Below are positions 8,401-17,059 of a stretch of DNA of 64,000 nucleotides, in pieces. A model generated the notes under the pieces. That model was not told the DNA's origin and did no database searches. It worked only from the letters and a program-made list of their open reading frames with translations. Source of the DNA: Roseibium aestuarii. Lineage in GTDB: Bacteria; Pseudomonadota; Alphaproteobacteria; Rhizobiales; Stappiaceae. The translations under genes and the position numbers were made by a program. The DNA lies in NCBI RefSeq assembly GCF_008477545.1, contig NZ_VORA01000005.1, positions 124,001-188,000 on the forward strand, given 5' to 3'. Each line of letters starts with the position of its first letter. Positions within the stretch are counted from its first letter, which is position 1.

Positions 8401-10112
8401 CTCACAACTACATCGTCAACGGCAGCTTCGAGCAGTTCCAGTCCTCCGGTCAGGAAAGCGGTTATGGCAACAGCCGCTGGTACGGCAGTGCCATCGTCAA
8501 TGGCTGGAGCACGGAAGCGGACATTCATTCGAGCGGCTGGGACAACAATCTCGGCACCACGGACGGGGATTATCGCCTCGATCTGGCCAATGCCTCGAAC
8601 AATGGCTACGCCTATCAGGACGTGCAGGGTCTCGCCGATGGCGAAACCTATCGCCTGAGCTTCGACCTGCGTCATCGCGGCGAGGTTGGGGATGCGGTCG
8701 TCCGGGTGTTTTGGGGCGGTGTGCTGGTGGCGGAAATCGCGCCGCTGGCCACCAGTTCCGACTGGCAGAGCTATGCCTTCGAGGTGACCGGCGGGGCAGG
8801 CGACGGCACCGACCGGCTGCGCTTCGAGGAAGTGGGCACCGACAACTACAAGGGCACGCAGATCGACAGCGTGTCGCTCGTGGACGTGAGCGACATCACG
8901 GTGGCCGAAAACCGGGAAGGCGAGGGGCTCGTCGCCCTTTCGGTCGTCGATCCGGATGCGGGCGACACGCACACGTTCACGCTCTCTGACAGTCGCTTCG
9001 AGGTGGTTGTCAGCGATGGCGCCTATCTGCTGAAGCTCAAGGACGGCATCGCGCTTGACTATGAAAGCGAACCGTCGGTGACCGTGACGGTGACGGCAAC
9101 CGACAGCGGCGGCCTTTCCGACACGGAAGTGATCGAGATCCGCGTCATCGATCTCGATGACGGATCGCCGATCATGGGTACGGAAGAGTTCATCCATGTG
9201 GGTGATACGACGGCGCTGAACCTGGCCGATGATCTGACCCTGTTCGAAGGCGTGGATGTTTCCGTCGGGCAGATCCTGAACGGGGACATCACCCTGACGT
9301 CGCTGCTCGATGTGAACGACGGTCTGGCGACGCTTGACGCGGCCGCCCAGCTTCTCGCTGACACGGGGGATCTGACCTACAACGCCCTGACTGGCGTGTC
9401 GGGGGCGCTGAGCTTCGATTTTGACCGGGACATTTCGAGCGTGTCCTTCGAGGTGTCCGATCTCTACTCCGGGCTACTGGGCATCGGCACCGAGCGCGGC
9501 TCCTGGGAGATCTATGATGACGGGGTTCTGGTCGGCAGCGGCAGCTTCTCCGGCACCGGATCTGGCATGGACACGATCAACATCGACACCGGCGTTCTGT
9601 TCGACCAGGTGGTGCTGACGGCGGATGCCTCGACCCTCGGACTTGGATCGACCTACACTTTCGAGCAGATCCTCTACACGGATGTGGATCTGACGGTGGG
9701 GGGCAATGACACCCTGCACGGCTCGACGGGAGACGACCAGATCTATGGCCTGAGCGGTCAGGACACGATCTATGGCCATGCGGGCGACGATCTGATCGTC
9801 GGCGGCACCCGCGACGACACGCTTTATGGTGGCGACGGGTCGGACACCTTCCTCTACCAGATGGGGGATGGCGACGACACGATCCACGGCGGCGCCGGTG
9901 CAAGCTGGATCGACATGATCGACCTGAATGACGGAGCGCAGGCGCTCGGCACCTACGGGTCCGACTGGAGCGTGACGGTGACCGACGGCTCCATCACCGG
10001 CGTCGACATGGTCAATGGCGAGATCTCGCTGAGCGATGACGCCGCCGGCTACATCGATCTGGCCGATGGTTCGCGCATCGATTTCACGGAGATCGAGAGC
10101 ATCCAGTTCTAG
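2427..10112 (+). CDS. Giant cadherin-repeat RTX adhesin secreted by type I system
   Basis: 2561 residues, starting at TTG 2427 with AGGAGA 6 nt upstream. There is no signal peptide, as expected for a type I substrate. Layout: a Gly/Ala/Asp-rich acidic leader (1-190); about 13 cadherin-like beta-sandwich repeats (about 195-1510), of which residues 399-1214 are eight near-identical 102-residue copies; a jellyroll-like module opening with NGSFE (about 1530-1690); three more cadherin-like repeats; a second NGSFE module (about 1998-2150) and another repeat; a unique domain (about 2250-2420); RTX nonapeptides such as GGNDTLHGS and GGDGSDTFL (about 2424-2480); and a C-terminus ending IESIQF that serves as the secretion signal. 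It is probably calcium-stiffened and surface-bound or released, used in attachment or biofilm. The strongly acidic composition fits this. The exact ligand is unknown. Confidence 0.9.
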   Translation: MSNTDTDPAAATSTTTNTTVSASSTEPSSQTGGPVVSDDVARTGAQSADPYRATETNDYSVSLTEGDSSEATVSNLFQQVPLDDEGGEVIQAEEAGSEAQAAPAGDATLDGSADVSGGGTGDGQAPLELNGGIEATAADAGDATAGVGLNAAPEGDGLPQFDLGGDGASAEGGEAGPGAGGGGVPDGDPAVNSVIGDVVDVDDTANAFSEDAPAGTVVGLTALAVDPDGDTVIYTIDDPRFAIDPTTGLVTIAEGAEFDAETEGSVSVIVTATSSDGSSSSQTFVFTVGDADEADVGPVSDTDASANSFAEDAAAGSATGLTAFADDPDISDSVTYAIDDPRFDIDPTTGVVTVAEGAVFDAETEGSITVVVTATSTDGSQSTETFVFTVTDVDEFDVGPVTDVDGTENTVAENSAGGTAVGITAFAEDADATDTVTYSITDTRFDIDPTTGVVTVADGAVLDAETTSSIDLVVTATSTDGSTSQATFTITISDENEFAIGPVTDVDGTENTVAENSAGGTVVGITAFAEDADATDTVTYSITDTRFVIDPTTGVVTVADGAVLDAETTSSIDLVVTATSTDGSTSQATFTITISDENEFAIGPVSDVDGTENTVAENSAGGTVVGITAFAEDADATDTVTYSITDTRFVIDPTTGVVTVADGAVLDAETTSSIDLVVTATSTDGSTSQATFTITISDENEFAIGPVTDVDGTANAVAENSAGGTVVGITAFATDADATDTVTYSITDTRFVIDPNTGVVTVADGAVLDAETTSSIDLVVTATSTDGSTSQATFTITISDENEFAIGPVSDVDGTENTVAENSAGGTVVGITAFAEDADATDTVTYSITDTRFDIDPNTGVVTVADGAVLDAETTSSIDLVVTATSTDGSTSQATFTITISDENEFAIGPVSDVDGSENTVAENSAGGTVVGITAFAEDADATDTVTYSITDTRFVIDPTTGVVTVADGTVLDAETTSSIDLVVTATSTDGSTSQATFTITISDENEFAIGPVTDVDGTENTVAENSAGGTAVGITAFAEDADATDTVTYSITDTRFDIDPTTGVVTVADGAVLDAETTSSIDLVVTATSTDGSTSQATFTITISDENEFAIGPVSDVDGTENTVAENSAGGTVVGITAFAEDADATDTVTYSITDTRFDIDPNTGVVTVADGAVLDAETTSSIDLVVTATSTDGSTSQATFTITISDENEFAIGPVSDVDGTANRISASATGGTNTGLTALASDQDVSDTVSYSIDDARFVIDPTTGVVTVADGAVFDANVEPTVTVTVTATSTDGSSSTQSFDIEISEPVGPVSDVDASANTVAENSAGGTVVGLTAFANDPNPGDTVTYSITDARFVIDPNTGVVTVADGAEIDFEATPTIDLEVTATSTDGSSSSAIFTINVSDVNEDISTVVDTDTGVNAVAENGTGGEYVGITAFASDPDAVDTVTYSITDARFVIDPTTGVVTVADGVSFDHEATPTVDLEVTATSSDGSTATETFTVTITDVNEAPDLVVNAEMSGQEFLVNGSFEVFAGMLDGTPGQGWYENPDSIEGWDSYTNVDVHQSGHYNFGATDGSHHLDLSARQNGTISQTIEGQLDGHVYELSMDLKSRGAIGESVAEIYWNGELLATIDPAVTGVDWQTFTFNVVGGAGDGTNTLTFVEIGTNNLAGTLIDSVSIQSGSTISVAEEYAGAEIVALSVVDPDDGDSHSFTVSDDRFEVVATGSGYMLKLKDDQAFDYETEQSVTVIVTVTDSGGLSDAETIQIEVRDVNEWAIGPLTDVDASANVVAENSAGGTVVGITAFAEDQDGTDTVTYSITDTRFVIDANTGVITVADGAVLDAEATSSIDIEVTATSSDGSSVTETFTVNITDVNEFAIGPLSDVDASANLIAEGSAGGTVVGITAFAQDPDASDTVTYSITDTRFVIDANTGEITLADGVDLDFETTPSIDLLVTATSSDGSTSSRSFTINVGDVNEAPDLVVGDPVGSHNYIVNGSFEQFQSSGQESGYGNSRWYGSAIVNGWSTEADIHSSGWDNNLGTTDGDYRLDLANASNNGYAYQDVQGLADGETYRLSFDLRHRGEVGDAVVRVFWGGVLVAEIAPLATSSDWQSYAFEVTGGAGDGTDRLRFEEVGTDNYKGTQIDSVSLVDVSDITVAENREGEGLVALSVVDPDAGDTHTFTLSDSRFEVVVSDGAYLLKLKDGIALDYESEPSVTVTVTATDSGGLSDTEVIEIRVIDLDDGSPIMGTEEFIHVGDTTALNLADDLTLFEGVDVSVGQILNGDITLTSLLDVNDGLATLDAAAQLLADTGDLTYNALTGVSGALSFDFDRDISSVSFEVSDLYSGLLGIGTERGSWEIYDDGVLVGSGSFSGTGSGMDTINIDTGVLFDQVVLTADASTLGLGSTYTFEQILYTDVDLTVGGNDTLHGSTGDDQIYGLSGQDTIYGHAGDDLIVGGTRDDTLYGGDGSDTFLYQMGDGDDTIHGGAGASWIDMIDLNDGAQALGTYGSDWSVTVTDGSITGVDMVNGEISLSDDAAGYIDLADGSRIDFTEIESIQF
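3621..6068 (+). repeat. Eight tandem 306-bp coding repeats in the adhesin
   Basis: Unit starts at 3621, 3927, 4233, 4539, 4845, 5151, 5457 and 5763 are exactly 306 bp apart, each encoding 102 residues from GP[VL][ST]DVDG to ENEFAI. Copies differ mostly at synonymous sites and a handful of residues (for example RFD/RFV and PTT/PNT). This indicates recent amplification by unequal crossing over or slippage. Outer repeats (3018, 3315, 6069, 6360, 6666) are clearly older and diverged. Copy number is prone to strain variation and to mis-assembly. Confidence 0.95.
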
Positions 10113-10138
10113 GGCGAGCGGATCGGATGCAGGAGACA

Positions 10139-10165
10139 GGGCGGTCCTTCGGGGCCGCCCTTTTT
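10139..10165 (+). terminator. Rho-independent terminator of the adhesin gene
   Basis: A 9-bp stem (GGGCGGTCC / GGGCCGCCC, one G-U pair) closed by a UUCG tetraloop and followed directly by TTTTT, 27 nt after the adhesin stop codon. Confidence 0.9.
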
Positions 10166-10222
10166 CATGGCGCGGTGAGGGGCGCTGGTTCCTGACGCAG
10201 CCGGGTCTGCGTCCTACGGACG

Positions 10223-10337
10223 CTCTCCTTTGGGCATGCTCGGGCCTGTCTCGAGCATCCTGCGGGCAGTGCGGTATCGTCAGAAGGCTGGATTTTCGGC
10301 ACGAGGCCGAGAATGATGGAGGGGTGCGAAGGCGGGG
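10223..10337 (+). repeat. Composite palindromic intergenic repeat, copy A
   Basis: A 115-bp block repeated at 10790-10904 with 7 substitutions and no gaps by my count. It contains two palindromes, ATGCTCG-N9-CGAGCAT and TTCTCGGC-N5-GCCGAGAA (the left arm has one change in this copy). They are built like the dispersed palindromic elements common between genes in Hyphomicrobiales. It is non-coding; short open frames over it follow the repeat rather than a gene. Confidence 0.8.
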
Positions 10338-10396
10338 GTGGGACCTTTCTTCCTGGCTATCCAATGTCGTGGCTCACCGGCCCCGGATCTCAGGCC

Positions 10397-10424
10397 TTGC
10401 CTTCGTCCGGGGAGACGAAGGCAA
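10397..10424. repeat. Perfect 11-bp-stem hairpin
   Basis: TTGCCTTCGTC (10397-10407) and GACGAAGGCAA (10414-10424) are perfect inverted arms around a 6-nt loop. It sits between other palindromic elements in the adhesin-tolC gap and has no T tract, so it looks like a further repeat element rather than a terminator. Confidence 0.65.
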
Positions 10425-10465
10425 ATCGTCTGGTGCACAGTCTTGCGTAACAAGAGGCGCAAGTT

Positions 10466-10513
10466 ACCTCTCCCAAGCCTGGGAGAGGTCGGACTGAAAA
10501 GTCCGGGTGAGGG
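10466..10513 (+). repeat. CTCTCCC/GGGAGAGG element, first copy
   Basis: ACCTCTCCC-N6-GGGAGAGGT, then a short second palindrome (GGACTGAAAAGTCC), ending CGGGTGAGGG. The same plan recurs inverted at 10565-10611. This family of intergenic elements is widespread in Hyphomicrobiales. Confidence 0.75.
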
Positions 10514-10564
10514 TTGAGGTCATCCTCCCCATATGCGCTGCGACAAGACCGACGGCCTTGTCGG

Positions 10565-10611
10565 CCCTCACCCGACGCGTTGCGTCGACCTCTCCCTGTC
10601 CCGGGAGAGGT
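10565..10611 (-). repeat. CTCTCCC/GGGAGAGG element, inverted copy
   Basis: The reverse complement reads ACCTCTCCC-N6-GGGAGAGGT, then a GACGCAACGCGTC palindrome, then GGGTGAGGG, matching the element at 10466-10513. The flanking arms are conserved while the inner palindrome differs in sequence but not in structure. That suggests selection on RNA or DNA folding, or a mobile REP-like unit. Confidence 0.75.
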
Positions 10612-10789
10612 AAATGGCGCTTATGCCTTGCGCGGGAGCAATGGGGTGAGCGGCAAGCCGACCTTGGCGCCCCGGACCCTCTTCGACGCCGGGATCAGAG
10701 ACGACTTCAAAAAACAGAGTTGATGACGATGGTGAGGGGGAGGCGGGCGGTGGTGCCTTTTTCCGTTTGCTCTCGTTTGTCTCGCGGCC

Positions 10790-10904
10790 CTCTCCTTTGG
10801 TCATGCTCGGGCCTGTCTCGAGCATCCTGCGGGCAGTGCGGTATCGTCAGAAGGCTGGATTCTCGGCACGAGGCCGAGAACGACGGGGGAGCGCGAAGGC
10901 GGGG
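10790..10904 (+). repeat. Composite palindromic intergenic repeat, copy B
   Basis: Second copy of the 115-bp block at 10223-10337, about 94% identical by my count, in the same orientation. It ends 28 bp before the stop codon of the convergent tolC-like gene, so it may also act as that gene's transcript end. In this copy the TTCTCGGC-N5-GCCGAGAA hairpin is perfect. Confidence 0.8.
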
Positions 10905-10932
10905 ACTGGAGTGGTGTACTCTTGCCTTCCGG

Positions 10933-12435
10933 CTACTGGCTGCCGGTCGTGGTCTCGGGTGCGAGGGAGCTGCGCAGGGCGGGCATGGAGAGGGTGTCGA
11001 GGAAACTCGCGGTCTGCTGCTGGGAGGCGGCCATGTCGGTCTCCGACGGTGCAAGGCGCAGGTCCCAGTTCGCCAGCTGGGGCACGAGGCGGCGCTGCTC
11101 GGGCGGGCGGTCCTCGGTGATGCCGAAGTGGGACGGATCGAGCCGGCCCATGGAGGCCAGAAGGAAGAACCGCGCGACCTCAAGGTCGTAGCGGGTGCGC
11201 ACCTGGGCGACCTTGGAATTGATCAGCTCCCGCTGCCCGTTGAGCACATCGAGCAGAGAGCGCTGGCCGCCGTCATATTCCACCTTGAGCCCGTTGACTG
11301 CCGAGGCATTGGAGGCGATCGCCCGCTTGGCCGCCTCTGCCCGGGAGCTGGCCGTGCGCTCCTGCTTGTAGGCGCGAATGATGCTCTCGCGGATGGTCAG
11401 GCGGATGTCCTCCAGCGCGTATTCCTGCTGGGAGGCGGTGTAGCTGGTGGCGCGGACGGCGGACACGTTGCGGCCGCCGGCGAAGAGGGGGGCGGTCACC
11501 CGCAGGCCGAAGCGGAAGTCCTCCTCGTCGCGCTCGGCCAGATTGCCCCGGAAGCCGTTGCTCCAGGTGCTTTCCAGCTGCACGTTGGGCAGCATGTCGC
11601 CCACGGCAGCGCGGGCGGCATAGCGGGCGGCGCGGGCATCGGAAATGGCGGCGCGAATCGCCGGGTTCTGGGCCAGCGCCACCTCGATGGCGTTGTCGAG
11701 GGTCGCGGGCGAGATGTGGGGCGGAATGGCCGGCCAGCCGAGCTTGCCCGGTTCCTTGCCGGTGAGGCGCTCGTAGAGGGCCAGCGAGCCCTCCAGTTCG
11801 CCCATGGCCAGATCCCGGTTGCCCTGGGCTTCCGCCAGACGGGCGCTGGCCTGTTCGACGTCGGTGCGGGTGGCGTCGCCGGACTTGTAGCGGGCCTGGG
11901 CGGCCGTGACTTCCTGCTGGACGATGCCGACATAGTCGCGCTGGAGGGACAGGATGGTGCGGTCACGCATGACCTGGAGATAGGCATCGGCGGTGTTGAA
12001 GAGCAGGGTCTGCTCGGCATTGAGCAGCTGGTTGCGGCCGGAATTGGATTCCTCATGGGCCTGATTGAGCCGGTGCACGGCCGAGAAGCCCTGGAACAGG
12101 GGCTGGGTGGCGGTGATCCCGACACTGTAGAAGGCGGAGCGGTCACTGGTTCCGTTGCGCAGGCTGTCGAAGGCATTGTGTTCGGCGGTGAAGCTGCCGT
12201 TCACCGTGGGCAGGAAGCGAGACCGGGCGGTGGCAACCCCCTGGGTGGTGGCCTGATAGCGCGATTGCTCTGCCTTCAGTCCGGGATTTGCGGCATAGGC
12301 CCAGCCCATGGCCTCCTGCAGGCTTTCGGCGGCCGCAGGTGACGAGGCCACGGCCGTGCCGAGTGCAAGGGCGGTCGCGAAGGGCAGGCCAAGGCGGACC
12401 ATCCCGGTTACCGAATGTGCAAAGGGTCTGGGCAT
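10933..12435 (-). CDS. tolC: TolC-family outer membrane channel of type I secretion
   Basis: 500 residues. The ATG at 12435 has GGAG 7 nt upstream and is preferred to a TTG two codons earlier. A Sec signal peptide with AAAES-type cleavage (residues about 1-38) precedes a duplicated outer-membrane-efflux fold. Each half has the usual helical hairpin: LQEAMGWAYAANPGL ... LLFNTADAYLQVMRDR in the first, AIEVALAQNPAIR ... LLDVLNGQRELINSK in the second. The length matches TolC. It forms the trimeric outer membrane tunnel that the inner-membrane exporter engages through an HlyD-type adaptor. It is transcribed convergently with the adhesin gene, and its locus strongly suggests it serves adhesin export, although TolC proteins often serve several pumps. 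Confidence 0.88.
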   Translation of the reverse strand: MPRPFAHSVTGMVRLGLPFATALALGTAVASSPAAAESLQEAMGWAYAANPGLKAEQSRYQATTQGVATARSRFLPTVNGSFTAEHNAFDSLRNGTSDRSAFYSVGITATQPLFQGFSAVHRLNQAHEESNSGRNQLLNAEQTLLFNTADAYLQVMRDRTILSLQRDYVGIVQQEVTAAQARYKSGDATRTDVEQASARLAEAQGNRDLAMGELEGSLALYERLTGKEPGKLGWPAIPPHISPATLDNAIEVALAQNPAIRAAISDARAARYAARAAVGDMLPNVQLESTWSNGFRGNLAERDEEDFRFGLRVTAPLFAGGRNVSAVRATSYTASQQEYALEDIRLTIRESIIRAYKQERTASSRAEAAKRAIASNASAVNGLKVEYDGGQRSLLDVLNGQRELINSKVAQVRTRYDLEVARFFLLASMGRLDPSHFGITEDRPPEQRRLVPQLANWDLRLAPSETDMAASQQQTASFLDTLSMPALRSSLAPETTTGSQ

Positions 12436-12834
12436 CGACAAACTCCGAAAACAGTCGAGCCTATGCTTTGATATTATAGTTAAGGAAGCGTATTCATGCG
12501 ACCCTTCTTGAGATTAACGCTGCGTCTTTTTGCAAGTTCGTCATGTATTGTAAATTGTATCTATAAGTAAGATTCGGGATCTAACGTTTGTCGAGGGCAT
12601 CTGCGGGGCCAGTGGTCGGCCACTTTTGGGCTGCCGAATTCTTCTCGAAAGTTCATGGAGTTACTGCGCGTGCAGCGCATCCGATTTCTGGCAGGTCCTG
12701 CTGACCTCTGCGGAAAAACGGAGATAGATAAAATGCGAATGAAAAATTTAAGACTAGGTAACCATTTTCCGGTCACAACCCTTTCTTAAGGTTGGCCTTG
12801 GCAAATTTACCATTATGACCGAGGCGGCCTTTGC
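12436..12834. promoter_or_regulatory. AT-rich divergent intergenic region between tolC and gntR
   Basis: About 400 bp without a credible gene, noticeably AT-rich near both ends, serving as promoter DNA for the divergent tolC-like and GntR genes. Two inverted repeats stand out: AGTGG-N4-CCACT around 12610, and TGCGC-GTGCA-GCGCA at 12665-12679. The latter resembles the GCGC-centred inverted repeat in the adhesin/exporter promoter. No confident -35/-10 pair could be assigned. Confidence 0.4.
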
Positions 12835-13551
12835 ATGTCCGTAGCCACCCGAAGTTCAGGGATCTCGTGTTCTATGCCGGTGTCGCCCAAGCCCACACGC
12901 GTGAACAATGCGTATGAACGTCTGAAGCAGGACATCCTGAACAGCGAGCTGCCTCCGGGGTTCCAGGCGCCGGAGCCGGAGATCGCGGAGCGGCTGGGCA
13001 TGAGTCGCACGCCGGTGCGCGAGGCGCTGATCCGGCTGGAGGCCGACGGGCTGGTGGATCTGGTGCCGCGCCGTGGGGCCCGGGTCAAGGGCATGAGCCG
13101 GCAGGACATGCAGGACATCTACGATATTCTCTGTGTGCTGGAACCTCTCGCCCTGCGCAGGCTTTGCTTCGAGGACCAGCAACTGGATGAGGGTCTGCTG
13201 GCCCCGCTGCGCGACACGGTGGCGGCGATGCACCAGGCGGAGCTGGACGAGGATATCGATGCCTGGGCCGATGCCGAGCTCGACTTCCGTCGTCTGATCG
13301 TGGGGCTTGGCACCAACCGGCGCCTTTCCATCCTGCTCGAAGCACTGTTCGATCAGCTGCACCGTGGGCGTCTCGTCCTCCTGCGGCTGATGGGCAAGCC
13401 ACCCTTGATGGCGGAGGTCTGCAGGGACATTCTGTCGGCCGTGGAGGCGCGGGATGCCGAGCTTGCAGAAACGCTGATGCGCCGCTGCCGGGAAGAGGCG
13501 CGGGACCGGATGGACGAAGTCTTCTTCGTCAGCCGGCTGCCGCACGTCTGA
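12835..13551 (+). CDS. GntR-family (FadR/FCD) transcriptional regulator
   Basis: 238 residues. The N-terminal winged helix (about 20-85) shows the GntR pattern YERLKQDIL ... [23 protein letters not shown]. The C-terminal all-helical FCD domain (about 95-230) normally binds a metal and a small carboxylic acid. A later ATG (12874) would remove 13 residues, and neither start has a strong ribosome site. It lies 85 bp upstream of fumC on the same strand and ahead of the aromatic-acid genes, so it probably senses an organic acid of that pathway. The target and ligand are not shown by sequence. Confidence 0.85.
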   Translation: MSVATRSSGISCSMPVSPKPTRVNNAYERLKQDILNSELPPGFQAPEPEIAERLGMSRTPVREALIRLEADGLVDLVPRRGARVKGMSRQDMQDIYDILCVLEPLALRRLCFEDQQLDEGLLAPLRDTVAAMHQAELDEDIDAWADAELDFRRLIVGLGTNRRLSILLEALFDQLHRGRLVLLRLMGKPPLMAEVCRDILSAVEARDAELAETLMRRCREEARDRMDEVFFVSRLPHV

Positions 13552-13636
13552 CCCTGACGATCCGTTCCTTCGGCGGGTCGGGCGCGGGTGCGCGGCAGAC
13601 CCCATGGCAGACCCAGGGACAAGGAAGGATCGAGAG

Positions 13637-15037
<1,401 letters not shown>

Positions 15038-15336
15038 AATCGGATAAGGCGTCGGTCACAAGAGTGGCTGTAACCCTGCGTTTGCGGCACTCTGACGCAT
15101 ATAGGATTTTCTTGGTCTGATAGCAGAAGTTATGACCTGGGGGGCGGCATTGATTTGTGGCCGCCCGGGCCCTCCTCTAGGTTCGGGTCAAAACAAGATC
15201 AGGTGAGGAAACCGGACGCGGAGGCGATTGCCTTGCGCCTGCGCCCACAGTCCATGGCCCCGGCCGGACCGTGAGCGGCTGGCTGCGTCCACTTGCGACT
15301 TCTCCCTGAGCTGACCGGCCAATGCGGAGGATCGAG
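15038..15336 (+). promoter_or_regulatory. Leader/promoter region of the gal-like operon
   Basis: About 300 non-coding bases after fumC. The first half is relatively AT-rich (CATATAGGATTTTC around 15100) and likely carries the promoter. A hairpin GGGCGGC-N11-GCCGCCC lies at 15142-15166 without a T tract. The segment probably contains the site for the LysR regulator encoded at the operon end; I could not fix a T-N11-A box with confidence. Confidence 0.35.
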
Positions 15337-16293
15337 ATGTCCGGAGAACCCTGTTACGATGTCGCCCATCTGGCGCACGTCGAGTTGCTCACCAACAAGT
15401 TCGAGGAAAGCCTCGACTTCTTCGTCAACGTCTATGGTCTGACCGAAAGCGGTCGCGACGAGACCTCCGCCTATCTGCGCGGCTTCGACGATTATGAATT
15501 CCACTCGCTGAAGCTGACCCGCTCCGAGACCACGGGCGTCGGGCACATCGGCTATCGCTGCACCTCGGAGGCTGCCCTGGATCGCCGGGTGAAGGCCATC
15601 GAGGAGCTGGGCTGCGGCATCGGCTGGGTCGAGGGCGACATGGGTCACGGACGGGCCTATCGCTTCACCGATCCGGACGGGCACATCTTCGAGGTCTATT
15701 ACGAGACCCGCAAGTATGTGGCGCCGGAGGGCGAAAAGGCCGCGCTGAAGAACATCGCGCAGCGCTATCACGGCCGGGGTGCCGCCGTGCGCCGCATCGA
15801 CCACCTGAACCTGCTGGCCAGCGACGTGTCGAAGATCCGCGAATGGATGCCCAAGGCGCTGGGCTCCCGGGTCACCGAATACATCCAGCTCGACAATGGC
15901 CGCCTGGGTGGCTGCTGGTTCACGGTCAACAACAAGACCTATGACATCGCCTACACGGAAGACCATACGGGCACCAAGGGCCGGTTCCACCATGTGACCT
16001 ATGCGGTGGACCAGCGCGAAGACGTGCTGCGGGCGGCCGACATCTTCCTTGAGAACGGCGTCTTCATCGAGACCGGGCCGCACAAGCACGCGGTGCAGGG
16101 CACCTTCTTCCTCTACGTCTGGGAGCCGGCCGGCAACCGCGTCGAGGTCGCCAATGCCGGCGCCCGCCTGATCCTGCAGCCGGACTGGGAGCCGGTGTGC
16201 TGGACCCAGACCGACCGCATGAAGGGTCAGGCCTGGGGTCTCAAGACCATCGAGAGCTTCCACACGCACGGCACGCCGCCGGTAGATCACTAA
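15337..16293 (+). CDS. VOC-family (type I) extradiol ring-cleavage dioxygenase
   Basis: 318 residues, two vicinal-oxygen-chelate domains (about 8-125 and 150-285), the size of catechol 2,3-dioxygenase. Predicted Fe(II) ligands His156 (RIDHLNL), His218 or 219 (FHHVTYAV) and Glu270 (NRVEV) match the XylE spacing 153/214/265. The segment HAVQGTFFLY-VW-EPAGNRVE follows the extradiol signature closely. Start 15337 has GGAGG 6 nt upstream. It is the first gene of a run with galB, galC, galD and ligI homologues, so its product should feed 4-oxalomesaconate or pyrone chemistry. Known enzymes at that step (LigAB, GalA/DesB) belong to the unrelated type II LigB family. The substrate, perhaps gallate or another trihydroxylated acid, is inferred. 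Confidence 0.82.
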   Translation: MSGEPCYDVAHLAHVELLTNKFEESLDFFVNVYGLTESGRDETSAYLRGFDDYEFHSLKLTRSETTGVGHIGYRCTSEAALDRRVKAIEELGCGIGWVEGDMGHGRAYRFTDPDGHIFEVYYETRKYVAPEGEKAALKNIAQRYHGRGAAVRRIDHLNLLASDVSKIREWMPKALGSRVTEYIQLDNGRLGGCWFTVNNKTYDIAYTEDHTGTKGRFHHVTYAVDQREDVLRAADIFLENGVFIETGPHKHAVQGTFFLYVWEPAGNRVEVANAGARLILQPDWEPVCWTQTDRMKGQAWGLKTIESFHTHGTPPVDH

Positions 16294-16312
16294 GGTTTGG
16301 AGACACGAAGAG

Positions 16313-17044
16313 ATGTCCAGGAAGACCGCACTCATCGTCAGCGCCCATTCCGCTGACTTCGTCTGGCGCTGTGGTGGCGCCATCGCCCTGCACGAGGAAC
16401 GGGGCTATGACGTCACCGTCGTCTGCCTGTCCTATGGCGAGCGTGGCGAGAGCGCCAAGCTCTGGAAGAAGGAGGGCATGACCCTTGAGACGGTGAAGAC
16501 CGAGCGCCGCAAGGAAGCCGAGGCTGCTGCCCAGGCTCTCGGCGTCAAGGACATCCGCTTCTTCGACCTCGGCGACTATCCGCTCGACATGACCCGCGAA
16601 GCCAAGGACCGGCTGGTCGACGTCATGCGCGAAGTGCAGCCGTCCTTCATGATGTCGCACTCCCAGTGGGACCCCTACAACACCGACCACATGTATGTGT
16701 CGCAGTGGACCCTGGAATGCCGGGCCATCGCCCAGGCCTGGGGCCACAATCCGGGGCAGAAGATCCTCGGCGCGCCGCAGGTCTATCTGTTCGAGCCGCA
16801 TCAGTCCGAGCAGATGAACTGGAAGCCGGACACGTTCCTCGACATCACCTCCGTCTGGGAGAAGAAGTGGGCGGCCATCCAGTGCATGCAGGGGCAGGAG
16901 CACCTCTGGCACTACTATCGCAACGTGGCCGAGAATCGCGGAAACCACTTCCAGCGCAATTCCGGCGGCCAGTCCGGCGGGCGCGCCTGCAAATATGCGG
17001 AAGGCTTCCAGTCGGTCTATCCGCGCACCGTTGACGAACTTTAA
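16313..17044 (+). CDS. galB: 4-oxalomesaconate hydratase, PIG-L type (GalB)
   Basis: 243 residues of the PIG-L/LmbE metal-dependent fold. The usual AHPDDE metal motif is AHSADF, and the segments CLSYGERGESAKLW, PYNTDH, EPHQSEQ and QCMQGQEHLW match what I recall of Pseudomonas GalB. GalB hydrates 4-oxalomesaconate to 4-carboxy-4-hydroxy-2-oxoadipate instead of deacetylating sugars. The gene follows the dioxygenase by 19 bp and precedes the aldolase by 15 bp. General PIG-L deacetylases lack this neighbourhood, so the specific call rests on sequence and context together. Confidence 0.83.
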   Translation: MSRKTALIVSAHSADFVWRCGGAIALHEERGYDVTVVCLSYGERGESAKLWKKEGMTLETVKTERRKEAEAAAQALGVKDIRFFDLGDYPLDMTREAKDRLVDVMREVQPSFMMSHSQWDPYNTDHMYVSQWTLECRAIAQAWGHNPGQKILGAPQVYLFEPHQSEQMNWKPDTFLDITSVWEKKWAAIQCMQGQEHLWHYYRNVAENRGNHFQRNSGGQSGGRACKYAEGFQSVYPRTVDEL

Positions 17045-17059
17045 GAGGAGAGACCTGCC

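Noticed and set aside
10507-12342. A 611-codon plus-strand frame over the TolC gene
   Set aside because: Starts inside intergenic repeats and is antisense to a well-supported TolC homologue; composition is that of a GC-rich shadow frame.
12561-12776. A 71-codon frame in the tolC-gntR gap
   Set aside because: No ribosome site, no recognisable sequence, and it lies in AT-rich promoter DNA.
13604-13636. Upstream ATG as the fumC start
   Set aside because: It would include the ribosome site AGGAAGGA in the coding region and add residues not found in fumarases.
15142-15166. GGGCGGC-N11-GCCGCCC as a fumC terminator
   Set aside because: No T tract follows and it is about 105 bp after the stop; it may be an operator or leader structure instead.
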